From assembly GCF_041154455.1 (NCBI RefSeq), contig NZ_AP028664.1:435001-499000 (forward strand): a stretch of DNA of 64,000 nucleotides. The letters are read 5' to 3'. Every line of letters begins with the position of its first letter. The stretch's first letter is position 1. This stretch comes from Variovorax sp. V213. Its GTDB lineage: Bacteria; Pseudomonadota; Gammaproteobacteria; Burkholderiales; Burkholderiaceae_C. Shown piece after piece: positions 45,774 through 55,892 of the stretch. A model generated the notes under the pieces. The model saw only the letters and a list, made by a program, of their open reading frames with translations, was not told the DNA's origin and searched no databases. A program made the translations under genes and the position numbers.

Positions 45774-47084
45774 ATGGACACGCTTGCTGAGCTGCGCGCG
45801 GGCCGGCTGGCAGGCGCCACCAGGCTCGACCTCTCGTGCGGACTCACCGAGTTCCCGCGCGAAATCTTCGACCTGGCCGATTCGCTCGAGACGCTGAACC
45901 TCTCCGGGAACGCGCTCGATTCGCTGCCCGGCGACCTGGGCCGGCTGCATCGCCTGCGCGTGCTGTTCTGCTCCGACAACCGCTTCACGCAACTGCCCGA
46001 ATCGATCGGCCAGTGCCAGGCGCTGGAGATGGTCGGGTTCAAGGCCAACCGCATCCGCACCGTGCCCGCCGCCGCGCTGCGGCTGCCGTTGCTGCGCTGG
46101 CTGATCCTGACGGACAACCAGATCGAGGCCTTGCCCGAGGCGCTGGGCCAATGCACCGCAATGCAGAAGCTCATGCTCGCCGGCAACCAGCTGCGTGCGC
46201 TGCCGGAGTCGCTGGCGGCCTGCGGCCAGCTCGAACTGCTGCGCATTTCCGCCAACCGTTTCGAGGCACTGCCCGCATGGCTGCTCTCGCTGCCGCGCCT
46301 TTCCTGGCTCGCGGGTGCGGGCAATCCCTTCGATGCGCAGGCCGAGGATGCGGCCATCGCTGCGCAGTCGGTGCCGCATGTCGACTGGCGCGAACTGACG
46401 CTGGGCAAGCAGCTCGGCGAGGGGGCGTCGGGTGTGATCCACCAGGCGACCCTGGGCCCGGCGTTGCAGCCGGTGGCCGTCAAGCTTTTCAAGGGTGCGG
46501 TGACGAGCGACGGCTGGCCGCACAGCGAAATGGCCGCCAGCATCGCAGCCGGCGCGCACCCGACCCTCATCGCCGCGCAAAGCAGGATCGACGGGCATCC
46601 GGGCGGCGCCGAAGGCCTGGTCATGGCGCTGGTGGACCCATCGTTCCGCGCGCTGGCCGGGCCGCCAAGCCTTGCCTCCTGCACGCGCGACGTCTATCCG
46701 GCCGACGCGCAATGGACCTCCGGCGTGGCACTGCGCATCGCCCGCGACATCGCCTCCGCCATGCGGCACCTGCATGCACGCGGCATCCTGCACGGCGACC
46801 TCTATGCGCACAACATCCTCTGGAGCGCACAGGGCGGCGGGTTGCTCGGCGACTTCGGTGCGGGCTGGATGACGGGCGCGCTCGACCCGGCGCATGCCGG
46901 GGCACTGCAACGGCTGGAGATGCGCGCATTCGGCTGCCTGCTCGAAGAACTGCTCGCGCATTGCAGCGATGCGCCGCCGCAAGCCATGGCCGACCTGAAG
47001 GACCGCTGCATGCAAACGGACGTGGCCGCGCGGCCCTCTTTCGCCGAGGTGTTGCCGCTGCTCCAGGGCGAGCTCTCGCAATGA
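45774..47084 (+). CDS. Leucine-rich-repeat protein kinase
   Basis: A 436-residue fusion. Residues 15-190 form about seven leucine-rich repeats with a 23-residue period (for example LDSLPGDLGRLHRLRVLFCS). Residues 205-436 form a eukaryotic-like Ser/Thr kinase domain with glycine loop GEGASG (215-220), Lys237 in VAVKLFK, the catalytic loop HGDLYAHN (Asp342, Asn347) and DFG at 360-362. All residues needed for catalysis are present, though the catalytic loop has HGD for HRD. No membrane segment is visible. It lies between an MBL hydrolase and an RNA-modifying enzyme gene. Target unknown. Confidence 0.88.
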   Translation: MDTLAELRAGRLAGATRLDLSCGLTEFPREIFDLADSLETLNLSGNALDSLPGDLGRLHRLRVLFCSDNRFTQLPESIGQCQALEMVGFKANRIRTVPAAALRLPLLRWLILTDNQIEALPEALGQCTAMQKLMLAGNQLRALPESLAACGQLELLRISANRFEALPAWLLSLPRLSWLAGAGNPFDAQAEDAAIAAQSVPHVDWRELTLGKQLGEGASGVIHQATLGPALQPVAVKLFKGAVTSDGWPHSEMAASIAAGAHPTLIAAQSRIDGHPGGAEGLVMALVDPSFRALAGPPSLASCTRDVYPADAQWTSGVALRIARDIASAMRHLHARGILHGDLYAHNILWSAQGGGLLGDFGAGWMTGALDPAHAGALQRLEMRAFGCLLEELLAHCSDAPPQAMADLKDRCMQTDVAARPSFAEVLPLLQGELSQ

Positions 47085-47992
47085 CGAGCCCGCGCTTGCC
47101 GCTGCCCACGCGCGACGGCGTCGGACCGAGCTGCGTGGGCCTGCCGCAAGGCCCCTGGCCCACCATCGCGGAGTTCTTGATGGCGCGCTTTCCCGCGATC
47201 ACGCGTGAAGCCTGGATGACCCGCATCGAGGCCAACGATGTGGTCGACGAACACGGCGTGCCCGTGACCGCACAACGCCGCTACCAGGCGCCGCTGCGTG
47301 TGTACTACTACCGCACGCTCGATGCCGAAGTGCGCATTCCCTTCGACGAGCAGGTGCTGTTCCAGGACGACCAGCTGGTGGTGGTCGACAAGCCGCCGTT
47401 CCTGCCCGTGACGCCGACCGGAAAGTATTTGCAGGAAAGCCTGCTGGTGCGGCTCAAGCGCAAGCTGAAGCTCGACGACCTGGTGCCGCTGCACCGCATC
47501 GACCGCAGCACGGCGGGGCTGGTGCTGTTCTCGGTGCGCCCCGAAACGCGCGGCGCCTACCAGGCCATGTTCCCGCAGCGCCGCATCGCCAAGCACTACG
47601 AGGCCGTGGTGCCATGGCCGCCGGGCGTGTCGTCGGTGCCCGGCACCTACCGCAGCCGGCTGGTGGACGACGAGCATTTCATGCGCGTGAAGGAAGAGGC
47701 CGGCGAACCCAACTCCGAAACGCGCATCGTGGTGGAGCAGGCCCAGGACGGCCACGCCCTGCTGAAGCTTTCGCCGGTCACCGGCCGCAAGCACCAGCTG
47801 CGGGTGCACTGCATGGCCCTGGGCATGCCGATCGTGAACGATCCGATCTACCCCACGCTGCTGCCGCAGGGCAGCGACGACTTCGACAAGCCGCTGCAGC
47901 TGCTGGCCAAGTCGGTGGCGTTCCAGGACCCCGTGAGCGGCGAGCTGCGCAGCTTCACGAGTCCGCGAAGCCTGTCGCTGCCGCCAAGGTGA
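47081..47992 (+). CDS. RluA-family pseudouridine synthase
   Basis: A 303-residue RNA-modifying enzyme that isomerises uridine. The catalytic motif HRIDRSTAGLVLF contains Asp141; the flanking VVVDKPPFLPVTPTG and the late PVTGRKHQLRVHCMALGMPI are family blocks. An N-terminal S4-like region covers about 25-80. The ATG overlaps the kinase gene's stop by 4 bp, so the two are translationally coupled. The target RNA (23S or tRNA) is not readable. Confidence 0.93.
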   Translation: MTSPRLPLPTRDGVGPSCVGLPQGPWPTIAEFLMARFPAITREAWMTRIEANDVVDEHGVPVTAQRRYQAPLRVYYYRTLDAEVRIPFDEQVLFQDDQLVVVDKPPFLPVTPTGKYLQESLLVRLKRKLKLDDLVPLHRIDRSTAGLVLFSVRPETRGAYQAMFPQRRIAKHYEAVVPWPPGVSSVPGTYRSRLVDDEHFMRVKEEAGEPNSETRIVVEQAQDGHALLKLSPVTGRKHQLRVHCMALGMPIVNDPIYPTLLPQGSDDFDKPLQLLAKSVAFQDPVSGELRSFTSPRSLSLPPR

Positions 47993-48067
47993 CGCCTCGT
48001 CGGCGCGTGGCGCACTAAGCTCGTTTCCTGGAATCTTTCGTCATTTCATTCAGGAGACACCTGCACC

Positions 48068-48838
48068 ATGGACACCACCCAACTCTTCTCGCTGAAGGGC
48101 CGCAGCGCCCTGATCACCGGCGGCTCGCGCGGCATCGGCCGCATGATCGCCGAAGGCTTCCTGGCGCAGGGCGCGCGCGTGTACATCTCGGCCCGCAAGG
48201 CCGCGGCCTGCGACCAGACCGCCAAGGAGCTGTCGGCCTTCGGCCATTGCGTGTCGCTGCCGGCCGACGTGTCCACGCTGGAAGGCGCGCAGGCGCTGGT
48301 CGACGCCTACGCGAAGCATGAGAGCTCGCTCGACATCCTGGTCAACAACGCCGGCGCGGCCTGGGGCGCGCCGTACGACGAGTTTCCCGAGAGCGGCTGG
48401 GACAAGGTGGTGGACCTGAACCTCAAGACACCGTTCTTCCTGACCAAGGCGCTGACGCCGATGCTCAAGAAGGCGGCGACCGATCACCTGGCAAAGGTGA
48501 TCAACATTGCATCGATCGACGGCATCTCGGTGAATCCGCAGGAGACGTACTCCTATGCGGCGAGCAAGGCCGGCCTGATCCAGCTCACGCGGCGCATGGC
48601 GCTGCGGCTCGCGCAAGACCGGATCGTGGTGAGTGCGATCGCGCCGGGCGCGTTCGCTTCGGACATGAACAAGCTGGCGCGCGACCATGGCGATGAAGTG
48701 AAGGAGCGGATTCCTGCGGGGCGCATCGGGACGCCCGAGGACATGGCGGGGGCGGCTATTTATCTTGCTTCGCGGGCGGGGGACTATGTGATGGGGTCTA
48801 CGTTGGTGGTGGATGGGGGGGTTACGCACGCGCGCTAG
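48068..48838 (+). CDS. Short-chain dehydrogenase/reductase
   Basis: A 256-residue NAD(P)-dependent oxidoreductase. The cofactor loop is ITGGSRGIGRMIAEGF (about 16-31), then LVNNAGAAWGAP, the catalytic Ser in VINIASIDGIS and the Tyr-Lys pair in YSYAASKAGLIQ. Fold and length fit RhlG/FabG-like classical SDRs. Substrate unknown. The gene stands alone, followed by a short repeat element. Its last 100 bases use more T-rich codons than the rest. Confidence 0.9.
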   Translation: MDTTQLFSLKGRSALITGGSRGIGRMIAEGFLAQGARVYISARKAAACDQTAKELSAFGHCVSLPADVSTLEGAQALVDAYAKHESSLDILVNNAGAAWGAPYDEFPESGWDKVVDLNLKTPFFLTKALTPMLKKAATDHLAKVINIASIDGISVNPQETYSYAASKAGLIQLTRRMALRLAQDRIVVSAIAPGAFASDMNKLARDHGDEVKERIPAGRIGTPEDMAGAAIYLASRAGDYVMGSTLVVDGGVTHAR

Positions 48839-48855
48839 AGGTATTTTTTTAGGTT

Positions 48856-48961
48856 CCGAGGCCGGGACTCGCCCTGGCGGGCGACCTACTTTTCTTTGCC
48901 TACTTTCTTTTGGCGAAGAAAAAAATGTGAGTCCGCCGCCGGGCGGATATCCCGGCCTCGG
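48856..48961. repeat. 106-bp intergenic repeat element with 12-bp terminal inverted repeats
   Basis: CCGAGGCCGGGA (48856-48867) and its exact reverse complement (48950-48961) bound the element. Inside are two smaller hairpins (around 48869-48883 and 48931-48947) and CTACTTTTCTTTGCC / CTACTTTCTTTTGGCG motifs. I recall similar sequences in many intergenic regions of Variovorax and relatives. It has no coding capacity and resembles a MITE- or REP-type element. Confidence 0.65.
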
Positions 48962-49022
48962 GAAGCAAACAAGCCCAGTTGCTACCATCGTCCCCAAAGC
49001 CGACAAGCCCGAACAAAGCCAA

Positions 49023-49715
49023 ATGCCCTCATTCCCCTTCGCCGCAGTCCTCTTCGACTGCGACGGCGTCCTCGTAGATTCCGAACCCATCACCAACCGT
49101 GTCCTCGCCGAAATGCTTGGTGAACTCGGTTGGCACCTCACCACCGAAGAGTCGATGAACACTTTCACCGGCAAGGCCGTGAAGGACGAAACCGCTCTCA
49201 TCGAATCCAAGACCGGCGTCAGGATCACCGAAGAGTGGCTCAAGGCATTCAGGGGGCGCCGCAACGAAGCCCTCGAGCGCGACCTGAAGGCCATTCCCCA
49301 CGCCCCCGCGGCCATCCGAGAAATACACGCGAAGCTCGAGGGCCGCATTGCCTGCGCCTCGGGCGCCGATCGCCACAAGGTCGAGCTGCAACTGGCGAAG
49401 GTCGGCCTGCTCGATTGCTTCGAAGGCCGCATCTTCAGCGGACACGAGATGCCGCGCTCCAAACCTCATCCCGACGTGTACCTTGCCGCGGCCGCCGCGC
49501 TCGGCGTCGACCCCAAGCGCTGCGCGGTGGTCGAAGACACGGTCACCGGCGCGATGGCCGGCGTCGCCGCGGGCGCCACGGTGTTCGGCTACAGCACCGG
49601 CGAATCGGGCCACAGCGGCCCCGAGGCGCTGCGCAGCGTTGGCGCGCTGCAGGTGTTCAGCGACATGAAGGAACTGCCCGCGCTGTTGGCCGCGCACGGC
49701 TTGCAGCCGGCCTGA
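49023..49715 (+). CDS. HAD-superfamily phosphatase (phosphoglycolate phosphatase/beta-PGM type)
   Basis: A 230-residue hydrolase. Motif I is LFDCDGVLVDSEP (nucleophile Asp10 and Asp12), motif II is the Ser in ACASGADRHK, motif III Lys is in RSKPHPDVYL and motif IV is VVEDTVTGAMAG. A helical cap lies between residues 18 and 90. It acts on a small phosphorylated metabolite. The start is set by family length; the frame is open further upstream through the repeat element, which is not coding. Confidence 0.9.
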   Translation: MPSFPFAAVLFDCDGVLVDSEPITNRVLAEMLGELGWHLTTEESMNTFTGKAVKDETALIESKTGVRITEEWLKAFRGRRNEALERDLKAIPHAPAAIREIHAKLEGRIACASGADRHKVELQLAKVGLLDCFEGRIFSGHEMPRSKPHPDVYLAAAAALGVDPKRCAVVEDTVTGAMAGVAAGATVFGYSTGESGHSGPEALRSVGALQVFSDMKELPALLAAHGLQPA

Positions 49716-49811
49716 AAAATACAGGCCGAAAGAACCAAGCCCCTGTCGCGGCAAGCCCGCCGGGTTTCTGCTGCAATGGCAGCAAAGCAAGTCCACAAGG
49801 AGCCAGATCGC

Positions 49812-50141
49812 ATGACTTCCGAGTACAAGACCGAGCAGCCCGACCGCGCCGAGATCGATGCGCTCGCGGGCGCCGCCGTGGTCGAGTTCGGCACCAACTG
49901 GTGCGGCATCTGCAAGGCTGCGCAGCCGAACATCGCCGAGGCCTTTGCCAAGTACCCGCACATCCGCCGCATCAAGGTGGAGGATGGCAGCGGACGTCCG
50001 CTGGGCCGTTCGTTCAACGTGCGGTTGTGGCCCACGCTGGTGTTCATGCGCGACGGCAAACAGGTCGCGAAGCTGGTGCGGCCGGAAGACAGCCAATCCA
50101 TCTCCGACGCGCTCGCGCTCATCGACGCGCCGGCTGCCTGA
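49812..50141 (+). CDS. Thioredoxin-family protein
   Basis: A 109-residue single-domain redox protein. The active site is WCGIC (Cys31 and Cys34) after VVEFGTNW, and the cis-Pro is in VRLWPTLVFMRDG. AAGGAG precedes this ATG by 8 bp, which decides against a start 12 codons upstream. It is cytosolic, with no signal peptide. The GI dipeptide between the cysteines differs from GP of classical thioredoxin and suggests another redox potential. Confidence 0.9.
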   Translation: MTSEYKTEQPDRAEIDALAGAAVVEFGTNWCGICKAAQPNIAEAFAKYPHIRRIKVEDGSGRPLGRSFNVRLWPTLVFMRDGKQVAKLVRPEDSQSISDALALIDAPAA

Positions 50142-50147
50142 GCGCTG

Positions 50148-51176
50148 CTACTTTCCCTGCTGCCGGAAATCGCGCGGTGCGTGCCCGGTCCATTGCAGGA
50201 AGGCGCGCGAAAAACTCTTTTCGTTCCTGAAGCCGACCGACAGCGCCACCTGCTTGATGGGGCGGCTGGTGCGGCGCAGCTGGTCCACCGCCATCTCGTG
50301 GCGCACCTCGTTCTTCAGCGTCTGCAGTGACGTGCCTTCCTCATGCAGCTGGCGGTGCAGCGTGCGGCTCGAGACGTTGAGCAGCGTGGCCAAGGCCTCC
50401 GCGGTGGTCGCCTCGCTCGCGCGTGAACGCAGCAGCTCGCGCACGCGCTGGCCCAGCAGCCGGTCGCGCCGGTACTGCAGCACCGTGAGCGGCAGCGCGC
50501 GCTTGAGCATGGTGCGCAGCGCGCGCTCGTCGCGCTGCAGCGGCAGGGCGAGGTACCGCTCATCGAAGCTGAAGCCGGCCTCGGGCGCATCGAAACGCAC
50601 GTCGGCCGTGAACATCAGCGGGTAGGCGTCGCGGTGCTGCGGCGCCGCGAACGGAAACGTGGCGTCGCGCAACGAAATGCGCGAGTCGATGGCCCAGCAG
50701 ACGTAACCGTGCAGGAAGCGCAGGGTGGTCACCAGGCAGAACTCGCGAAACGCCTCGTCCAGCGGGCGGTTCTCGGTGATGCGCATCGTGGCGACGCCGC
50801 CGGACACCTCCAGCGCCAGCGTGACGTCGTCGGTCAGCAGGCGATGGTGGCGGCACCAGCGCTTGATGGCCACGCCCAGGTCGGGCGAGGTCAGCGAGGC
50901 GCGGCACAGCATGCCGTAGCTGCCCCAGGGCAGCCGCCGGGAGAACCAGCCGAGGGCCTCGTCGTCCAGTTCCTGCATGGCATGTTCCGAGAGCGCCTCG
51001 AACTGCGCGGCCGTCACACGCGCGTCCGGCCGGGCCAGTTCACGCGGCGTGATCTGTGCCGCTTGCAGAGCCCCCGCCGGATCGGCGCCGTAACGCTCGT
51101 AGCCCTTCACAATGGCTCTCACGAAGGCCATCGGCGTGGCGGCGCGGGCGGGTCGGAGGAAGGCGGGCGAAGTCAT
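50148..51176 (-). CDS. AraC-family transcriptional regulator, probable regulator of the leucine genes
   Basis: A 342-residue regulator. The N-terminal two thirds match the arabinose-binding-like domain of OruR/ArgR-type AraC proteins. The C-terminal double helix-turn-helix covers about 240-340 (LATLLNVSSRTLHRQLHEEG, then QVALSVGFRNEKSFSRAFLQ and WTGHAPRDFRQQ). It is divergent from liuA, and two 13-bp direct repeats with 21-bp spacing lie between them. The same pair occurs before mvaB. A start four codons upstream is also possible. The effector could be a leucine-pathway intermediate. Confidence 0.9.
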   Translation of the reverse strand: MTSPAFLRPARAATPMAFVRAIVKGYERYGADPAGALQAAQITPRELARPDARVTAAQFEALSEHAMQELDDEALGWFSRRLPWGSYGMLCRASLTSPDLGVAIKRWCRHHRLLTDDVTLALEVSGGVATMRITENRPLDEAFREFCLVTTLRFLHGYVCWAIDSRISLRDATFPFAAPQHRDAYPLMFTADVRFDAPEAGFSFDERYLALPLQRDERALRTMLKRALPLTVLQYRRDRLLGQRVRELLRSRASEATTAEALATLLNVSSRTLHRQLHEEGTSLQTLKNEVRHEMAVDQLRRTSRPIKQVALSVGFRNEKSFSRAFLQWTGHAPRDFRQQGK

Positions 51177-51193
51177 GGATGGGTGCATAGGCG

Positions 51194-51227
51194 TGGCGCA
51201 ATTTGCAACCATTGTGGCGCCAATTGC
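51194..51227. promoter_or_regulatory. Tandem direct repeats, candidate AraC-type operator at liuA
   Basis: TGGCGCAATTTGC (51194-51206) and TGGCGCCAATTGC (51215-51227) are 11/13 identical and start exactly 21 bp apart. This is two turns of the helix, the usual arrangement for an AraC-type dimer. They lie 18 bp from the regulator start and 90 bp before liuA. Confidence 0.75.
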
Positions 51228-51316
51228 GGCTCGCCGAGGCGTAAGCTGCGTTTCTTCCAAGCGCCAATCCGCGTGGGACAGCCTGCGCGCCGACCCCCTC
51301 AGAGGAGACAAGACAC

Positions 51317-52489
51317 ATGCACGATCCCGGCCTGAACTTCGACCTGGGCGACACCATCGACTCGCTGCGCAGCGCCATCCAGGACTTCGCCGCGAACGAA
51401 ATCGCCCCGCGCGCCGCCGACATCGATCGCGACAACCTGTTCCCGCACGACCTGTGGCAGAAGCTGGGCGAGCTCGGCCTGCACGGCATGACGGTGAAGG
51501 AAGAGTTCGGCGGCACCGAGCTGGGCTACCTGGCGCATATCGTGGCCATGGAAGAAGTCTCGCGCGCCTCGGCCTCGGTGGGCCTCTCGTACGGCGCGCA
51601 CTCCAACCTGTGCGTGAACCAGATCCACCGCAACGGCAGCGAGGCGCAAAAGAAAAAGTACCTGCCCAAGCTGGTGAGCGGCGAGCACGTCGGCGCGCTG
51701 GCCATGAGCGAGCCCAACGCCGGCTCCGACGTGGTGAGCATGAAGCTCAAGGCCGAGAAGAAGAACGGCTACTACGTGCTCAACGGCGGCAAGATGTGGA
51801 TCACCAACGGCGGCGACGCGGACACGCTGGTGATCTACGCCAAGACCGAACCCGAGATGGGCGCGCGCGGCATGACGGCCTTCATCGTCGAGAAGAACTT
51901 CAAGGGATTTTCGGCCGGCACCAAGCTCGACAAGCTGGGCATGCGGGGCTCCAACACCTACCCGCTGTTTTTCGACAACTGCGAAGTGCCCGAAGAGAAC
52001 GTGCTCGGCGGCGAGGGCATGGGCGCCAAGGTGCTGATGAGCGGGCTCGACTACGAGCGCGCGGTGCTGTCGGGCGGCCCGCTGGGCATCATGGCCGCCT
52101 GCATGGATGCGGTGTTGCCCTTCATTCACGAGCGCAAACAGTTCGGCCAGAGCATCGGCGAATTCCAGCTGATGCAGGGCAAGCTGGCTGACATGTATTC
52201 GACGTGGCAGGCCACGCGCGCCTATGTGTACGCCGTGGGCAAGGCCTGCGACCGCAACGACCATGCGCGCACGTTCCGCAAGGATGCGGCCGGGGCAATT
52301 CTCTATTCGGCCGAGAAGGCGACGTGGATGGCCGGCGAGGCGATCCAGGCGCTCGGCGGCGTGGGGTACACGAAAGACTTTCCGGTCGAGCGGCTGTGGC
52401 GCGATGCCAAGCTGTACGAGATCGGCGCGGGCACGAGCGAGATCCGCCGGATGTTGATCGGGCGTGAGCTGTTCTCGGAAACTGCCTAG
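51317..52489 (+). CDS. liuA: Isovaleryl-CoA dehydrogenase
   Basis: Oxidises isovaleryl-CoA to 3-methylcrotonyl-CoA, the first committed step of leucine degradation after decarboxylation. The 390 residues are family-typical. The catalytic base is Glu247 in GLDYERAVLSGGPLG, the position specific for isovaleryl-CoA dehydrogenase, while the C-terminal YEIGAGTSEIRRM lacks the Glu used by other acyl-CoA dehydrogenases. SEPNAGSDVVSM and MWITNGGDADT bind FAD. Probable first gene of the liu operon, under the tandem-repeat operator. Confidence 0.97.
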   Translation: MHDPGLNFDLGDTIDSLRSAIQDFAANEIAPRAADIDRDNLFPHDLWQKLGELGLHGMTVKEEFGGTELGYLAHIVAMEEVSRASASVGLSYGAHSNLCVNQIHRNGSEAQKKKYLPKLVSGEHVGALAMSEPNAGSDVVSMKLKAEKKNGYYVLNGGKMWITNGGDADTLVIYAKTEPEMGARGMTAFIVEKNFKGFSAGTKLDKLGMRGSNTYPLFFDNCEVPEENVLGGEGMGAKVLMSGLDYERAVLSGGPLGIMAACMDAVLPFIHERKQFGQSIGEFQLMQGKLADMYSTWQATRAYVYAVGKACDRNDHARTFRKDAAGAILYSAEKATWMAGEAIQALGGVGYTKDFPVERLWRDAKLYEIGAGTSEIRRMLIGRELFSETA

Positions 52490-52524
52490 GATGAAGCGCG
52501 CTGTCCGGCATTCCAGGCCGAGCG

Positions 52525-52560
52525 CCCTCACCCCAACCCTCTCCCAAAGGGAGAGGGGGA
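52525..52560. repeat. REP-like hairpin in the liu operon
   Basis: CCCTCTCCC-AAA-GGGAGAGGG (52537-52557) follows GCCCTCACCCCAA, a form of REP-type element seen in many proteobacterial genomes. It lies in the 90-bp gap between liuA and the acyl-CoA synthetase gene, where it could stabilise the upstream mRNA or reduce read-through. Confidence 0.65.
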
Positions 52561-52579
52561 AAGACAAGGAGACAAGACG

Positions 52580-54246
<1,667 letters not shown>

Positions 54247-54250
<4 letters not shown>

Positions 54251-55878
54251 GCAAACTCGAAACGAAATTGAATGCGCGTTCGGCCGACTTCCAGGCCAAC
54301 GCTGCCGCAATGCGCGCGCTGGTCGACGACCTGTACCAGCAGTTCGCGAAAGTGGAGCAGGGCGGCGGCGAGGCCGCGCGCGCCAAGCACACGGCGCGCG
54401 GCAAGCTGCTGCCGCGCGACCGCGTGGCCGAGCTGCTCGACCCCGGCACGCCGTTCCTGGAGATCGCGCCGCTGGCCGCGCATGCGATGTACCTCGATGC
54501 CAAGGGCGCAGAGTCGGCACCCGGCGCGGGCATCATCGCCGGCATCGGCCGCGTGAACGGCGTCGACTGCATGATCGTCTGCAACGACGCGACGGTGAAG
54601 GGCGGCACCTACTATCCGATCACGGTGAAGAAGCACCTGCGCGCGCAGGAGATCGCCGAGCAGAACCGCCTGCCCTGCATCTACCTCGTCGACTCGGGCG
54701 GCGCCAACCTGCCGAACCAGGACGAGGTGTTTCCCGACCGCGACCACTTCGGCCGCATCTTCTACAACCAGGCCAACATGAGCGCCCAGGGCATTCCGCA
54801 GATTGCGGTGGTCATGGGCTCGTGCACGGCGGGCGGTGCGTACGTGCCGGCGATGAGCGACGAATCGATCATCGTGAAGAACCAGGGCACGATTTTCCTG
54901 GGCGGCCCGCCGCTCGTGAAGGCGGCCACCGGCGAGGTCGTCACGGCCGAAGACCTGGGCGGCGGCGACGTGCACACGCGGCTCTCGGGCGTGGTGGACC
55001 ACCTCGCGCAGAACGACCTGCATGCGCTTGCGCTCGCGCGTTCTGCGGTGGCCAATCTCAATGCGAAGGTCGCTACGCAGCCGGCAGCCGAGGGGGCTGC
55101 AGCGGTGCGCCCGCCCGAGTTCCCGCGCGAAGAGCTCTATGGCGTGATTCCGACCGACACGCGCAAGCCCTTCGACGTGCGCGAGATCATCGCGCGCATC
55201 GTCGACGGCAGCGAGTTCCACGAGTTCAAGGCCCGCTTCGGCGCCACGCTGGTCTGCGGCTTTGCCGAGATCGAAGGCATGCCCGTCGGCATCGTCGCCA
55301 ACAACGGCATCCTGTTCAGCGAGTCGGCCCAGAAGGGTGCACACTTCATCGAGCTGTGCTGCCAGCGCAAGATCCCGCTGGTGTTCCTGCAGAACATCAC
55401 CGGCTTCATGGTGGGCCGCAAGTACGAGAACGAAGGCATCGCGCGCCACGGCGCCAAGATGGTGACGGCCGTGGCCACTGCGAACGTGCCCAAGTTCACC
55501 ATCATCATCGGCGGCAGCTTCGGTGCCGGCAACTACGGCATGTGCGGCCGCGCCTACAGCCCGCGCTTTCTCTGGATGTGGCCCAACGCCCGCATCAGCG
55601 TGATGGGCGGCGAGCAGGCCGCGAGCGTGCTGGCCACGGTGAAGCGCGACGGCATCGAGCTCAAGGGCGGCAGCTGGAGCAAGGACGAGGAAGAAGCCTT
55701 CAAGGCCCCGATCCGCCAGCAGTACGAAGACCAGGGCCACCCCTACTACGCGACGGCGCGGCTGTGGGACGACGGCATCATCGATCCGGCGGATACGCGG
55801 CGCGTGCTGGCGCTGGGCCTGGCGGCTGCGCGCAACGCACCCATTCCAGAGCCGAAGTTCGGCATCTTCCGCATGTGA
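54247..55878 (+). CDS. liuB: Methylcrotonyl-CoA carboxylase, carboxyltransferase subunit
   Basis: Transfers CO2 from carboxybiotin to 3-methylcrotonyl-CoA, giving 3-methylglutaconyl-CoA. The 543 residues form two crotonase-like halves. YLVDSGGANLPNQDEVFPD and GSCTAGGAYVPAMSDE lie in the first half; VFLQNITGFMVGRKYE, IIGGSFGAGNYGMCGRAY and RISVMGGEQAASVLA in the second are signatures of the MCC beta subunit. It pairs with LiuD encoded 1.6 kb downstream. Coupled to the synthetase gene by a 4-bp overlap. Confidence 0.96.
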
Positions 55879-55892
55879 CGAGGGAGCGCGGC

